DNA of 6,437 nt, taken from the NCBI GenBank assembly GCA_005877345.1, contig VBPR01000077.1, positions 1 through 6,437 of the forward strand. The letters run 5' to 3'. Of this stretch, positions 5,943 through 6,437 are shown piece after piece. The notes beneath the pieces are model-generated. The model made no database searches, was not told where the DNA came from, and worked only from the letters and a program-made list of their open reading frames with translations. The stretch comes from Nitrososphaerota archaeon. GTDB taxonomy: Archaea > Thermoproteota > Nitrososphaeria > Nitrososphaerales > Nitrososphaeraceae. The position numbers and the translations under genes were made by a program. Numbering within the stretch: the stretch's first letter is position 1; the number at the start of each line of letters is the position of its first letter.

Positions 5943-6437
5943 ATGAAGACTAATATCAATTATAGGCTAACATTTCTCGGCGTAATTCCGACTATTGCTG
6001 TATTATCAATCATGTTAATCTTAAATCCTCAAACTGTCTATTCTAAAAACCCGGAAGTAAGTTATCTCGACGTTAACGATACAAGCTCTGTTTCAAAATT
6101 CAGTGTGGCAGCATGGTTCAAAACATCCAATGATTACAAATCAGATGCCTATATTGTCAATAAGGCTGGCGATGGCGGTAACCTGAATTATGGAATATGG
6201 ATGACCAGTGCGGAAGAAATACGGGGAGGATTTGAAAGTTCAAGTGGAAAGCCTGTTTATGCAACGTCGCCACTTTCATACAGCGATGGAAAGTGGCACT
6301 ATGCAGTAGTAACGTTTGACGGCTCTACTCTTAATCTGTATGTGGACGGAGTTCAGGTTGACACAGTATCAGCTTCTGGGAGTCCTGATAATGGTGGCAG
6401 TGAACCGGTAAGAGTGGGAGCTAACTCAAACAATCCC
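5943..6437 (+). CDS. secreted LamG/concanavalin A-like domain protein (3' end outside window)
   Basis: ATG 5943 opens a frame that stays open for 165 codons to the window edge. Residues 1-36 form a signal peptide: a basic start (MKTNINYR), a hydrophobic core at about 9-28 and a likely cleavage region near TVYSKN (31-36). From about residue 48 the sequence follows a LamG_3 jelly-roll: SKFSVAAWFKT (51-61), YGIWMTS (83-89), the hallmark LSYSDGKWHYAVVTFDG (111-127), LNLYVDGVQVDTV (130-142) and PVRVGANSN (155-163), where the domain is almost complete. Such domains bind carbohydrates or proteins at the cell surface and are often joined to further modules, so what lies beyond the edge decides the function. 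It is transcribed from its own promoter, in the same direction as the phosphatase gene and 363 bp after it. Confidence 0.85.
   Translation, partial: MKTNINYRLTFLGVIPTIAVLSIMLILNPQTVYSKNPEVSYLDVNDTSSVSKFSVAAWFKTSNDYKSDAYIVNKAGDGGNLNYGIWMTSAEEIRGGFESSSGKPVYATSPLSYSDGKWHYAVVTFDGSTLNLYVDGVQVDTVSASGSPDNGGSEPVRVGANSNNP

Overview
The window looks archaeal, most probably a soil-type ammonia-oxidising thaumarchaeote (Nitrososphaerota; a Nitrosocosmicus-like genome would fit). The basis is AT-rich DNA, TATA-box promoters lying about 25 bp before starts, no clear Shine-Dalgarno sites, a dolichyl-phosphate-sugar synthase/GtrA fusion, and secreted phosphatase and LamG proteins. The taxonomic placement is inference, since no RNA or core housekeeping gene is present.

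Left end (1-700): no intact gene. A short basic C-terminal tail (2-94) may be the end of a gene entering from the left. After it, one reading frame (138-551) gives protein-like sequence interrupted by three different stop codons, which I read as a decayed gene, possibly from an old mobile element. The last 150 bases before 701 hold a 9-bp tandem repeat and candidate TATA boxes.

Middle (701-3862): a membrane-anchored GT2 glycosyltransferase-GtrA fusion (+) converges on a lysine-rich 2H-phosphoesterase-like gene (-), with only 28 bp between their stops. The latter is divergent from a CDF-family metal efflux transporter (+). The 206 bp between them carries TATA-like boxes facing both ways. Both genes appear to start with TTG.

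Right part (3863-6437): 199 bp without a convincing gene follows the transporter. Then comes a small minus-strand gene for a highly charged protein made of 11-residue repeats (LEA-like), encoded by a 33-bp tandem DNA repeat. It is divergent from a secreted purple-acid-phosphatase-like metallophosphatase (+). A 363-bp gap with a long-leader promoter follows, and then the start of a secreted LamG-domain protein that runs off the window.

The genes do not form an operon: each has its own promoter and strands alternate. The shared theme is envelope and stress biology: sugar transfer to a lipid carrier, metal efflux, extracellular phosphate release, a desiccation-type small protein and an extracellular carbohydrate- or protein-binding domain. 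No complete new multi-gene system can be demonstrated. The items most worth a second look are the hendecad-repeat protein, the 2H protein lacking its second catalytic histidine, the glycosyltransferase lacking its usual N-terminal aspartates, and the decayed gene at the left end.
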